Shown in pieces: positions 1-21,200 of a stretch of DNA of 64,000 nt; within the stretch, counting starts at the first letter, position 1; each line of letters opens with the position of its first letter. Origin of the DNA: Lates calcarifer (taxonomy: Eukaryota > Chordata > Actinopteri > Centropomidae); assembly GCF_001640805.2 (NCBI RefSeq), contig NC_066838.1, forward strand, positions 6,590,601 to 6,654,600. Reading direction: 5' to 3'. The position numbers and the translations under genes are program-made. Below the pieces are notes generated by a model. The model worked only from the letters and a program-made list of their open reading frames with translations. It made no database searches and was not told the DNA's origin.

Positions 1-5288
<5,288 letters not shown>

Positions 5289-7007
5289 GCTGCTTCAGTA
5301 GTGTCCGCGCAACAGGATAAAGTTTGAGTCTCACTGCCTCAACGCTGGTTCACTAGCCCATGCTTATTGGACCAGAGTCAAGTACAGAGGAAAGGAAAAC
5401 TTCCTGTCAACACTTTCAAAGTAAAACAGTTATTGACCAGAACAACATAATTTTTGCAACATTATTCAAGTGAAAAGAGAGGAGCAAACAGGAAATTATG
5501 ATTGATTACACTAAAGAAAATCTTTAAAGAACATCTCATTCACAGCCTGCATTTATGGTTATATATGGCCAGTCAATTACACCATGTATCTACATGGCCA
5601 GCAAAAACTCAGACTGATTTTTTTCTATATGGAGATATTAGTTTCAACAAGATTTCAACCTGTGTTTAGTCGTTGAGTGGAGTATTATATGTCTAAGGAT
5701 TATTCCCACAGGGGACATGCTTTTATTCTGAAAATATCCAAAAATTGGAATCGCTATAGTCTTTGCACCTGACTCTGTCCTCTGTAAGGTCCGTGGGATT
5801 CTTAGGTGATCTGTGTGACTGATACAATTCAAAGTTAAATAACATAATCTGAAAAAGTTTTATTTAATGGGAAAAAACAAAACATATTTGGCCCTGTAGT
5901 CTGCTTACACCAATATCACAGACGGCAGGTACTGCTTATTTCTAATCTGATGAGTCAGTAGTAAATGTTCAGATTTATTGGCCATGAGGACAAAGATAAT
6001 TAAATCAGTTCAAATCTACATGAGAAGTTTTTCCCTCGACCTTCAATCCATTTACCATCAGAACAGCTTAGTGTGTACATCGTCTGTGATTTCATGCATA
6101 TTGAATAAGCACAGACTGTGATCATCACATGACCGTGGTACATATAGTGCATTAAAAAACACATAATAAAACCACACAGAGTGGGTCTTTATTGAGGTAC
6201 CAGGAAGGTGTCTATGAAAAACGACTGTTTATATTTTCTAAAACTGAACTTCAGTGACATAGCATGGTTTATATGACAAATAAAAATGGATGGCTCAAGG
6301 ACATATTGAGTAACAATGTGTGCTGAGAGTAACACAAAATCTAAAGTACTTCATGGGGATTGCCTAAAAAATTACATGCTGAGTCAGAGAAGAAATTAGT
6401 AAAACAAAACAAAACAAAACAAAACAAAACAAAACAAAACAAAACAAACAAGAAAATCTGAATAAATTTGGTAAAGTTGGAAAAATATCTTTTGAAAACT
6501 CAGTGTAAGTTCAGTCTTATCAGATAAAAACACATGTTGTGGTCATTACCCAGTTAAAACTGACTTACACATAACACCAGCATGACACTGTATGTTTTCA
6601 GATATTCCTGTGTATGTAACTGACCGTCGTTCATGGCAATGAGAGTTGTGAAACAGGCTCATACACATGGTGCCTTCAGGTGCTATCGGATAAATATGTT
6701 TTCCTTGTATCGAGTATACATTTTCGACCCAGTTAAAGGTAAATGTGATTTATATGATAACATATTAATGTTTGAGGCTCATTTTGTTATCACTGCACTG
6801 CGGCTGCAGAACAATATGTATTTGTGCGCCGGTTTTTGTGGTGAAATCCGGATGAAAGAGCTGAGAGGGAGCACGTGAAGGTAACATCCATGACGTACAT
6901 AGAGGGCGGGACTCCGGCTTTCATACAAGGTAGTTGAGACAACAGCAGCCGGTGTCCTGTCCTGTCCTGAAGTGTTGTCCCCAGCACTATTATATCCAGT
7001 TAGAAAG
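5289..7007. other. Divergent intergenic region between ATAD3 and SDHB
   Basis: This 1.7-kb spacer separates the two start codons, so it must hold both 5' UTRs and promoters. I see no coding exon in it. The 300 bp before SDHB contain the GC-rich stretch GGGCGGGACTCC near 6905 and probably hold that promoter. The middle is AT-rich and carries an AAAAC microsatellite. No TATA box stands out. Confidence 0.6.
6401..6449. repeat. (AAAAC)n microsatellite
   Basis: About ten consecutive AAAAC units, nearly perfect, in the ATAD3-SDHB spacer. Confidence 0.95.
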
Positions 7008-9900
<2,893 letters not shown>

Positions 9901-10228
9901 ACATGTGAAAATCCAGCTCATCCACAGATCCGCAAAGAACATACCTCAAACTAAGAAAAGGGGAAGAGAAGAAACAAACCAGGAAGTGTTGCCTGCATCA
10001 GCACCTTTTATGTTTTTCATGAGTGTAGCGTGTGTGTGAGTGTGACTGTGTAAGGGAGCAGACGACAGGAGGAAAAGGTGATGGAAAGAACTCTTGGACA
10101 GAATATTTTGAGTGATGCAACATGTTGGACCACATCTCTGCTATTTGTGTGCATAGTGATAAAACTTGGCTCTGTTGTAATTACTCATGAACTCTGTATT
10201 CAGACTGTAAATATTTTAATATTTGTTA

Positions 10229-10234
10229 ATTAAA
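10229..10234 (+). terminator. Likely SDHB polyadenylation signal (ATTAAA)
   Basis: ATTAAA lies about 330 bp after the SDHB stop and is followed by GT-rich sequence. An AATAAA near 10399 is an alternative. Confidence 0.5.
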
Positions 10235-12222
10235 GATGTGCTGAGCTCATTATGGAAGTCAAATATATGTCCTTGGAGGAGGGAAGAACACTGTATCCTT
10301 TTGTTGATTGTCTTTGCAGCTTATATCACAATTTAAAAAATGCTGAAGGATCTAGGGACACATTGTACAACGTATTTGCCAAAATGGCTCCCCATGAAAA
10401 TAAATAGCTCACTACAACAAGTTACTCTCATGTCATGATATCTTGCTTGTCATAATGATATTCAATCTCCTGAGATTATAAATTAGATTTCTTGTTATCA
10501 CAACACTATACTGCAAATATTTTGCATCTTAACTAGATAATTCTGAATATTGTTAGGATAAGATAAGATAATCCTTTATTAGTCCCACAATGGGGAAATT
10601 TACATTGTTGCAGCAGCATAAGTGATTGAAAAGATAGAAAAAGACATAAATACAAATAAAAGACAAGATAGAAAACAAAATAATGCTATAAAAATATACA
10701 CATAAGAGCAGTATAAACATGACAATGTAATAAAAAGTACTAACAGAAGAGCAATGTACACAGGACTTTATACATAGAGACAGAAAATGAACTAAATACA
10801 GATATTGCACATTTTGAAATGGAATTGCATGATAGCTGCTGATAGCAGCTGTTTTATGACAATAAATGTGCATATGTTGTTATAAGGAGGACAAGATCCA
10901 GTCAAAGCCTAACAGAAGATGAAGCTTGTGACTTGTTGGAGCAGAAAAAACACAGGAGCCACAACATGGACAATACTAGAACCCTGACACTGAAGCAGCT
11001 AAATGGAATTCAGCCATCAATGAGTTCATTATTTACGTGTGCCCTTTGTACTGTGGCATGAAAAGATGTCTGTTGTGTGAAAGTCCTTTTCTCTACCTGA
11101 TACTGAACTGAACTTTTTGTTTATCAACTATAAACTGTGTTTATCTTTGCACAGCACAGGTGGGATTAATAGCATTAATGATGGCTGCGTTCCATTTAGA
11201 TGAGCTAGTCTTAAGGTTGTGATATAGTGCCAGCTCACTCAGTGACATGACATGGGACTCTTGATGAAGCCATCTTTAATATTATTTATATCTGTCCTTT
11301 TGTGAGTCAAAATGTCAGCCATTAGAACAGTCTAATGGGACGGATCACTATTTGTATTTGTATTACAGCTAAGTTTTTAATCTGTCTCTGAGATTTACTG
11401 AGCACTGGGTCATTTCTAGAACCTTGGTGTTTAGTATTTTACAATGCAACAAGATGTGAACAAAGAGGCAGATGTCCTTTATTTGCATTTTATAATGAGG
11501 AAAAACCTGGGCACCACAGCCAGGCCATGAACATGCATTAGTAATATGAATTATATGGCAGGCAGCCGTGTATAAGTGGGGGCTCCACAGTTACCAGATT
11601 AATATAACAGTTCATATAAATAATGTTTGTCTTAAAAAAAAAAAAAAAAAAGCCAGTGCAATGCTGGTGGAATATTAACACCAGCCAAAGGGATTTTTCC
11701 CCAAACTGAAACCCCAAAGTTGTTGCTGTAAATGGCTTTCAATAAAGTTATAAAGTATTAGTAATAGGTTTAGTGACATTAACTGAAACTTATTTGCACT
11801 ATACAAAAGATGCTTCAGAAATAGAAATAGATATCTGTTAATTTTCACAGTCCTAATGAAAATTTGAGAATTAAACGTAAAAGAGAAATTAATTAAATAA
11901 ATTCAATAGAAAATGTTGTTCTCTGAGGATTTTATATTCTTTATCAGATCTAAATGCATTTGTAAAATATCTTTATAAAGAGAAAATGAACCTCTATATG
12001 GAGGATGTGAACATCTCTTCGCCAGCATTACGGTTCCTCAGTAAACACTCTACCCATTACCCTGCTCGTCTCTATACATGGGCAACGCTGTGCCTATTTT
12101 TGGACAACGCGACTTGCCGTAGGAAGGTGTAGTTTGTAGCTCAATGTTTGAAAACCCAGTCTCTGAGGAGACAGCTTGTCATTTTGATAAGGAAATGTGG
12201 ATACTGTCGTCGTGACCAGAGG
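10235..12222. other. SDHB-ATP13A2 intergenic region
   Basis: This region holds the end of the SDHB transcript, a LINE 3' end near 10555, AT-rich sequence with an A tract near 11635-11650, and the ATP13A2 promoter in the last 200 bp. I see no further coding exon. Confidence 0.55.
10553..10873 (-). mobile_element. 3' end of a LINE-like retroelement
   Basis: Read on the minus strand, sequence near 10610-10553 is a dispersed teleost 3' tail: TTTCCCCATTGTGGGACTAATAAAGGAT, ending in GATAA-type short repeats (ATCTTATCTTATCC). The AT-rich sequence upstream to about 10873 may be the same element's 3' UTR. No reverse transcriptase remains. The family name is not certain; the tail form is what I recognise. 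Confidence 0.55.
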
Positions 12223-15200
12223 ATGGACAGACGTGGTAAGAGTGTTTGAACATTACTGACGAGCCGTTTCCTCCTGAGAGTTGACGGTGACGTTAAAGCC
12301 ACAGATGTGTTTGTGCTAACCGTTAGCTAAAGGCAGCCCGGGGCGACAGCCTGCTGGACACTGAGCTGATAAATGTTGAGTGAATTGCAGGCTTCATACT
12401 GACAGCTGCGAGTAATACTAAATGTCCCAGTTCCTCTTTCTGTGGCAAAACAAACTCTGCAGTAGCAATGTAGTGTTGGGAAAAGGTCAGTTAACTTAAA
12501 TACCCAATTAATTTATCATTATCAGACAACCATTTAGCGAAATAACTTAATTTGATCAGTCTTTAATAAGGGTACAGGTTCTCTTACGGCTGCCCTATCC
12601 TTGTGTCTTTTAAAATCAGAATTATTTATATAAGTGTATAAATACTGAGACCTCATTATTGCCCCACTACTACTAACACATGTGCTAAGTAACTACTGCT
12701 GCTATTACTGTTGCTGTTCCTAAAGCGGTCTCAGTCAGAGGCTGAGAGATAAATTGTCCTTATTATCTTACTGCAGATATGTCAGCAGTGGCTGGTCATA
12801 CATAGGCTGATAAGTAACAGGGAAATGCAGTACACAAATGAAAAACATTTTTAGGCAGTTCCATTACATAGTTTGTCTGCAAAGACACTTGTTTCATTTG
12901 TATCAAAATGTTTAGGTGAGGTATGTGAATGAATTGGTTACCTGGAACCAGCTGGAATTCAGTACCACTTCAGACATTAAGAAAACACTGCCTGCTTTTT
13001 GGAGTGGCTTATTGTCAAACAGACGTGTCCTTGAGCCACATTTTTAAACCCCATTTTTTAAACCTGCAGCAGTTAAGTGCTCCACAGTGTTCAGAAATAC
13101 ACTAAAATGCTCTGTACAGCTGAAGGAACTACACAGTCTTCTGATAATTCCCTTTAGGTTTTACACAGTCATGTGACCCATCATTTATATAGAAATACTG
13201 ATTAGAGCAGCTTTAAATTCTCAAATATCTAAATATTGGCCTAAAAAAATCCAGTAGCAGTCAGGCTACAGTCAGTATGTTACTGCTGCCATTCAGTCTC
13301 GCAGTGCTTCTCTTATTTCTAGTTGCAAATGACAGAAATGACAAGTGTAACAAAGTCACACAGACTATGATTTAATGTTTTACTAGTCATCCACCAAACA
13401 GTTGTGTGTGAACAGACTTGGCCTTGGCACAGCTTGTAGATGAAGCTGGTGCTCTTTTGAGGTTGGGTTTTTTTTCTTGCATGCTCAGCACAGATGAGTG
13501 TCTTTTGTCTGTCCACCCATCTGAATACTCATTTCCCTTTTTTTGACATAGCAGAAAGTTTGCTGCTTGTGGGAGTTTGGTCGAAGATGAAACTGAAAGT
13601 CTGTCTTAGGTTTGATCAAAGTTCATTGAACAGAGCAGGATTAATGAAGTCATATTTTAGAAATATGATGCTCACTTCTTCTTTGAACAGAGTTATTGAT
13701 TGATGTCTGGCACAAAGGTAACTTAAAGGGACATAATGATGACTTTCAGATGCCTTGAATTCATTTGGGTGTTGAAACAGTCTATTTAGGTGAGGTATGT
13801 GAATTGGTTACCTGAAACTGGCTTGAATTCAATACAGACCTCAGACTGCTTGCTTTTTGGGGCAGCTTATTGTCAAACAGACACACCCTTAAAGAGGCTG
13901 ACACACAGCAAACCATACTGAATGACTTTAAGATCAAAACCAACGGGGTGTGACTGTAGACTTTATACTTTTAATCAACTTTTGGTAAGGATTGGCATTG
14001 GTAGAACAAGGCCTGCATGTGATTTGGCGAAACAACTCGGCCTCAATAAACTTTCACATGATCCCAGCACAGTCATGTGCATAATGACAGAACAGATGAC
14101 TCAGGGTTTTTTTGTTTGTTTGTTTGTTTGTTTGTTTCTTGTGTAAATTGTTCATGTCCATACTGTATAAGTAGGTTAAGAACCAAAAGAATAACAAATA
14201 CAATCTCTTATCATGAGGAAAATATGACCTTAATATTCAACTAATTGTTTAAATATTGTTTGTTTGGTGTTTTGATAAGGCCGTGTTTGAGCCAAGAGAC
14301 AATAAAACTATCAGATACTCATTGGTGATGATGATCTTACCTTCCTTTATCTAACTATAATGAGATGGCTGACTTTCTCTGGGAGAAATGTCAGTAACAC
14401 AGATTCACTATCACCTTAGTTTCTGTGTATCCTGCAGCTTCCGTTTCTTAGCTCCCGTCAATATGGCAACAGTTGTGTCACAGATTTTAAGGGATCCAGT
14501 GTCCTCTTCTTTCCGGATTTCTTCGTTGCTAGAAAAATGATTCTTGGTTTATTCGTCGTCAGAGTTTGGCTCGTGTCCCAGATTTGCTTCAGGAGCCTGT
14601 TTTTCCAGTACGGTAGTCCGGTCCACACGCACGAGACACTGCGCACAGGTGAAAGAGAAAAAAGGAGCTGCAGCAGCTGAACTGCAGGGTGGTCCACATT
14701 GACCCTCTGTACCATTATCATTTATCATTTCGGAATATATTTATTGACTTTCGGTCTCGAATTGACGGTAAGCTCAGTTTCGTGTTTCAGTTTGAATGAA
14801 GTTGGCTTTGAGTCGACATTTTCCAGGTTCGTGGAAGCGGAAGTGACCGGAACCGGACTTAAGGTGTTTCTTATCTCCTAGGTGGTTGTATACTGTTAAT
14901 ATATGTCATTTACTGTGCTTTAAAGCAAACGTACTGTACTTTATGGGGCGTTTTACTTCCCTCACTAGCCATCAAAAGTTAATGTTTCTATTGGAGCTCA
15001 AAGTGTCATATTCAGGTGTGTTTAGCGATAGTAGCTTGCTACAGGTGACTCATGAATCACCATTATGTCATATATGTTCCTAAACTCTAACTGTGTTTGT
15101 TTTTGTCCTCCTCCCTCACTCTGGGGCTTTTTGCAGTGGCATTACTAAACTGTATTTCAAGTAGATAAATGAAGAAACTGAACAGCCATAACCATAGTTT

Positions 15201-18200
15201 TTACCACACTGACCCAGACTAAATGTAGCTCTGTAAAGTTTAATGGTTGTCTGATAACACACAGGATGGTCATGAAGTATTAGCTCACCTCAGCCCAGTT
15301 TGGACCAACACTGTAATCCTTCTTGCACGAGATGTGATGTAAACCATGCCTCCCTAAAAGATTACTGCAGTTTGGGTTTTGTTTAAGTTGACTTTAAGGG
15401 CATGTGTTGTGCTGCTCAGATCATGTAAATATTGTAACACACGAACTGTCCTCACCTAAACCTGTTCTGTAGGTAGTGTGGTGGAGCCGCAGAGTGGACT
15501 CCCCTCACCCAGTCCACGAGACCGCCTGCTCAGTCCTGACTCACACATGGTAGGAACCACTGCAGTGTTTCTGTTAAACCGACATAAGTTTTTGTAAATG
15601 ATGTTTATTTTAGCAACAAAGAATTAGAAGAAATACAGAACATACAAGTACAGAATCATGGCTGACAGATGGTGTGTTTGCTCCTGGCACTGGTCACCTG
15701 TGGTTGTTTAATTTGGAGAGGTGGATATAACTCTGTTATATTTACAGACACAGATGAACCAATGCATTTGAACAGTTTCTCATTTCATCCAGGTATTACT
15801 GTTGAAAGCAAAGCTGCTGTCACAGTCAACCAGCTGTATGGAAATTAACCTGTGTTTGAATCTGAATGGACTGTCTTTGTCCCACCAGGATGCACAGGGA
15901 TATAAGTGGGTACGCTGGCGGGTGTGGTTGTGTCGTCTGGCTGCTGTGCTGACCTTGGGTCTCCTCCTGCTTGTGTTTCACTGGCGCCCACGGCTTGGTG
16001 TCCTCGCCCGCTGCTGCTCCTGCCCTCTGGCTCTCGCAGACGTTCTTCTAATAAGAGTGAGAAAATAAAATAGTTCCTACTGCTCCTACATTATGCTCTT
16101 TAAGAGAAATACAGCACTGCATTTAGGCTCATACTGGCTGAAACTGGCCTGGTCATAAAGTGTTAGATTAAGCCACCATTGCTGTTTCTCAGTGAGGTCT
16201 GTATATTAATTTAATGTTCAGTTATGGGTGAATATTATCTTCATTTGAAGTGCTGCTCTAACCCTGAAAGAAGTTAATGAGATTTAGTTTTTATTGAATA
16301 GAATATATCTTTATTGTCATTGCACATTCACACTGTACAAAAAATGGATGCTTATACAAATATGTAATTGTATAACTATAAATAAATATATATATATAAA
16401 ATGTCTAATAATGTCTATATATATATAATGTCTAAAACTATAAACATATACGTGCATACAAGACATTTCACACTTTTTCATTAAATGGTCCCTTAAAAAG
16501 AAGCAGCATTTAGTGCAGTTATGGCTCCTGGATAAAAGCTGTTTTTCAGTCTATTTGTTCGTGTCTTCATTGACCTAAACCGTGTGGGGGGCAGCAGTTC
16601 AAACAGAGAGTATCCAGGATGGGGTGGATCCTTTAAAATGTCATATATATGAGGCAGCATGAACTGTAAAGCTTTTCCAGGGAGGAGAGAGGGCATCTGA
16701 TGATCTTCTGGGTGGTGACAACCCTCTGGAGCGCTTTCCTCTCCACACACTGATGCAGTATGTCAGTATGCTCTCTATGGAGCAGCTGTAGAAGGACACA
16801 GTGTTTCTGAGTGAGACGATTCTTCCTGAGGATCCTCAGGAAGTTAAGTCTCTGCTGTGCCTTCTTTATTACATGTACTTACCGGGTTGTGCCATATCTG
16901 CAAACAGCCACCTCCAAAGCTGGTGTGGATGAACTAAGTCTATTTAGACCTTTATTTTATACTTTGCTTTATATTTGTTTGCTCTCATTATGACACCCAG
17001 CTTAAATGTTAGTGCCAGATGGAAAGGGGACACTGTCTGTGTGTTATCCCCTGATACACTGCATTAGATGCTTCCTGTCTTTGTTGGTCAGTACTTGTTT
17101 TCCAGCACTCACAGATTTATTTATATTATCCTCACCTACAGGACATTTCTGGCCAGCAGCATGTGGTGGAGGTCCTCACAGAGGAGATGGAGGATGGCAG
17201 GTCAGCTGCATGTCTCTATCCCCTGACAGCATCATCTGTAGCCTTTAATCACTACACACATATCTGACAAGGTTTGTTTTTTCCTTTCAGTCTGGACGTG
17301 TTGGGAGAGCTGGAGAACGCTGAGTGGAGAGATACAGTTCAGCTGTACAAGGAGGAGGTGAGAAAGAAGGGAACGGTTGTGTTGAGGTTTTTATTTCAGA
17401 ATAATGTGCTGCGTGACCTTGACAGTGACCTCTATTATGTTACAGAAAACGCTGCTGCGCTTCTACCTGTTTGAAGGACTGCGCTACGTCTGGCTGGACA
17501 GGAAGGGAGCTTTCTGCCGTGTTAGGTACTGAAAGAGGAAAACCAGAAGCCTACAGGATTTCACTGAGTACTGAGCAGCCAGGTTCATCCTGTATATCTG
17601 GACAGAAACTGCTTTTAAGCAATACTGATTTCTCCTGATACTTAGTCTGAAGAAAATCCAAAATACTATAAAACATGGACTTTTGAAATATGTTGAAATA
17701 GTTTTGTTTATTACATGAATATGTCTTTATCATCTCTTTAACTCTTTGTTTGTTCCATCTTTGTCTGTAGTGTCCTCAATGAGGACTGGACCTGCAAGGA
17801 CCTGTATGGCTTCCAAAAAGGCCTTAGTCACCTGGAGCAGAGCTTGAGGTAGGAGAGGATCCATCACTGAGGTATGCTGGTTGTTTAATCTCAGAGGGCA
17901 ACACTGAGTAATTCATGACATGAATTCTTTCAGGAGACGCATTTATGGGCCCAACCTTATTTACGTGCCTGTGAAGTCTTACATGAAACTGCTGTTTGAG
18001 GAGGTGAGATGGAAATCATGGTCTGTTATTCTGCTTCAGATTGATTTTTTTATGATGCTTTGGTTGGAAGTAATATATTATTCTCTCTCTCTCTGCTTCT
18101 TTAGGTCCTCAACCCATTCTATGTGTTCCAGGTCTTCAGCATCACACTGTGGATGTGTGATAACTATTATTTGTACGCCATCTGTATTTTACTTATCTCC

Positions 18201-21200
18201 ATGTTGTCCATCGGGATCTCTCTTTATGAGACTCGCAAGGTGAGTTTGCAGTGGGATACTTAATTATAATTATTATATGTTTAACTCTGGATAATACTAA
18301 TAGTATGTGAACCATATCTGATTTTACTCCACAGCAAAGCATCACTCTTCACAACATGGCCCGATTGGTCACAAATGTTACAATACGCAGAAAATCAGGA
18401 GGTGAGTTTTTGCAAATGGTCTGTGTGGATTTTTAGGGTCATGTTGTTCACTTTGCATCGAGAGTTCAACTGTAATGTGCCTCATCTGAAGGCAGAACAG
18501 TAGCAGAAAGAGTTTTAGCCTGTAAGAGCAGCGTGACCTGACACTAATAACACACTGATTTCCTTGCTGAAGAGGTTCACAACCATAATAGTGTGTAATG
18601 ATAAATAACCATAACACAAAGGATCCAGAAACAGATGGTTCTGAGTTGTTGACTGACACTCTACCCAGGTGTCATTCGAGATGGTGGACAATAATAGCTG
18701 GCATGTGTTCTCCATAAGTTGGTGCATCTCTTGAACCACAAAGGTTTCAGTTCCGTTTTCTCAGGATTTAAAATAAAAAATAGTCAAAGGTTGAAGTCGA
18801 CCTTCAGGTAGTCCGATTTATCTCTGGTATTCTACGCTTAGTTGCCAGTTTATAGCATTAGTTTATCATCATGGGCCAGTAGTTGTGTCAGAGGTCATTG
18901 TTCAACTTTCTTAACCCTCCCATTGCCCTTCATATTCCGTATACTTTTTTCTTCTTACTATTATTCAAAAACAAAAGATAACCACTGAATCACAGAATCA
19001 CAAATGTCAAGCACAACAACAAATTCTACTACCTTGACAAAATTTGCTTTATATTGTCTGCATAGGGAAATTTGTTTCCTTTTGTGCACTTTGGCAACAC
19101 TGAGTCTAAACTTGTTTTTTGATTAAAAAAACTCCACAGAGCAACTTTGCACTGTGTGACAGTTTCTCTCTCAAGGCAAAACCCAACAGAGTTATTTTTG
19201 TGTTCTGCCCGACCACTGAGCTTCATCATTTAGCAGCTGTGAAAAAAACTGTGAGAAAAACATTACACACAATGTTCAATGTGGAGAAACATTCAATACT
19301 AGTGCATTTAGAGAAGAACAAGGGAGGACAAATTGCAGTCGTGAGGGCAAAGAATTGTCAGAAAAGATTTTGTTTGGTAGGTTGCAGGAAAAGTGATTTG
19401 TTTGCTTTGAGGAGAATTTACTTTAAAAAAGTACTTTAAAATTTGTTGCTTTTGTGCCTGAAGTTGAATGCTTAACCCTCTTGTTAATGTGAGCTAGGAA
19501 ATAAGTGAGCCAGTAATTTTGTTTTAAGTAAAGCCAGCTGCTTCTCTAGTCATTCTGCGTTAAACACGGAAGTCTGTACAAAGACATTCATTCCTGTTTG
19601 TGTGTTTTCTCAGTGGAAGAGTGTGTGAGTTCAGAGGAGCTGGTCCCTGGCGACTGTCTGATCATCCCTCAGGAGGGTCTGCTGCTGCCCTGTGACGCTG
19701 CCCTGCTGGCTGGGGAGTGTCTGGTCAACGAGAGCATGCTCACAGGTGATCACCAGACCTCAACACCACCACCAGACTGAACATAACTGGAGCAATTTGT
19801 CGTGTTTTATAACTTCAGCTCTAAGATTACTGGCTCCTCTCTGTGGTGATAAAATGCTATGACCACTAGATCTATGGAAACTTTGCCACTGTTGACCACT
19901 AAAAGCAAAAAATCATGCAGTAAATGTGACCAATAAAAAGGTCTGTTTATCAGTATATTAACCTGTTCTCCTTATTCCTGTGTGCAGGTGAAAGTGTCCC
20001 AGTGCTGAAAACCCCACTGCCGGCAGGTGAGGGCAAGTACAGCTCAGAGACTGAGCGTAGACACACTCTCTTCTGTGGTACCCAGCTCATTCAGGCCAAA
20101 GGGGGAGGACCAGGAGGTGGTGGTGCTGTTGCTGTGGTCACAAGCACTGGTGAGTAGAGAAACTGGTGGCCTCAGGCCATAACATTTTAATAAAATGTCA
20201 GTTAACAGTTAAATCAGATATTATTTAGTGGCTATTGTGCACATAAAAGGTGCTCTGTGGAGTTTCTGACCACTGGTAACTGTATGGAGCAGTGTTGTTA
20301 TGAGTGGGCCCAACAATTCAGGTTTTAAAATGCAAAAAAAAAAAAACAGATTTGCAAATGATTAATGAGGAAGGAAATGTATCAACAAGTTTGTTAGACT
20401 TCCACGATACAGGTGTTTTATAACACTAAATATAAAGAGAAACTTATTTACAAGGAAACTCCACTTTAAGTGCTCTCATTTGTTCACCAAGTCAAACCAG
20501 TTTTACGGCTTATCTTATCCTCAGGGTTTTTCACAGCCAAAGGAAACCTGGTCAGCTCCATTTTGTATCCTCAGCCAATCAACTTCCGCTTCTACAAAGA
20601 TGCCATCAAGTTCCTGTTCATCCTGGGTTGTGTTGGTAAGAGCAGCACCCTGTCTTAATATTATCTGCAATTAAATAGAGTAGAATAGGCTTTATTGTCA
20701 TTGTACAGTAGGGTACTACGAAATTGTGGGTGCTCCACGCAGCACCCAGCATCTGATGTGTAAGTATTATGTATTCAAGCCTTTTGACCTGTAATTAAAC
20801 AGTTATTTAACATTGATAAAGTTTTTCCAATATTGTCCTCATCTGTTTCAGCTTTTATTGGCACCATTTACAGCTTCGTGGTCCTCTACAGGTCCAATGT
20901 AAGTACCAGCTACAATGTTATGTAAAGACAAAGCATTTTCAGGACTGTCTTTATTTGACAGTAAATTATTATTTATTTTCTTAAACAATAAATAAAGTGA
21001 TCTCGCTGACTTTTGACTGCATGTGTGTGCAGGCTACTTGGGTGGAGTTGGTAATCAGAAGCCTGGATATTGTGACCATAGCAGTGCCTCCTGCTCTGCC
21101 TGCTGCTATCACCACCGGCACCATCTACGCCCAGAGCAGGCTGAAGAAGCAGGGCATTTTCTGCATCAGTCCACCACGCATCAACGTCTGTGGCAAGGTC

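Larger units (their letters stand above)
12236..15472 (+). other. ATP13A2 intron 1 (3.2 kb)
   Basis: The largest intron of the gene. It contains a diverged direct duplication (12911-13033 and 13785-13893), a TTTG microsatellite and a promoter-like island near 14430-14880, each listed separately. No coding exon is recognised. Confidence 0.75.

Noticed and set aside
14458..14721. Minus-strand frame of 87 codons in ATP13A2 intron 1
   Set aside because: Not homologous to anything I know; the region is noted only as promoter-like.
19119..19439. Plus-strand frame of 106 codons in an ATP13A2 intron
   Set aside because: No domain, no splice signals that fit the gene, and AT-rich composition like intron.
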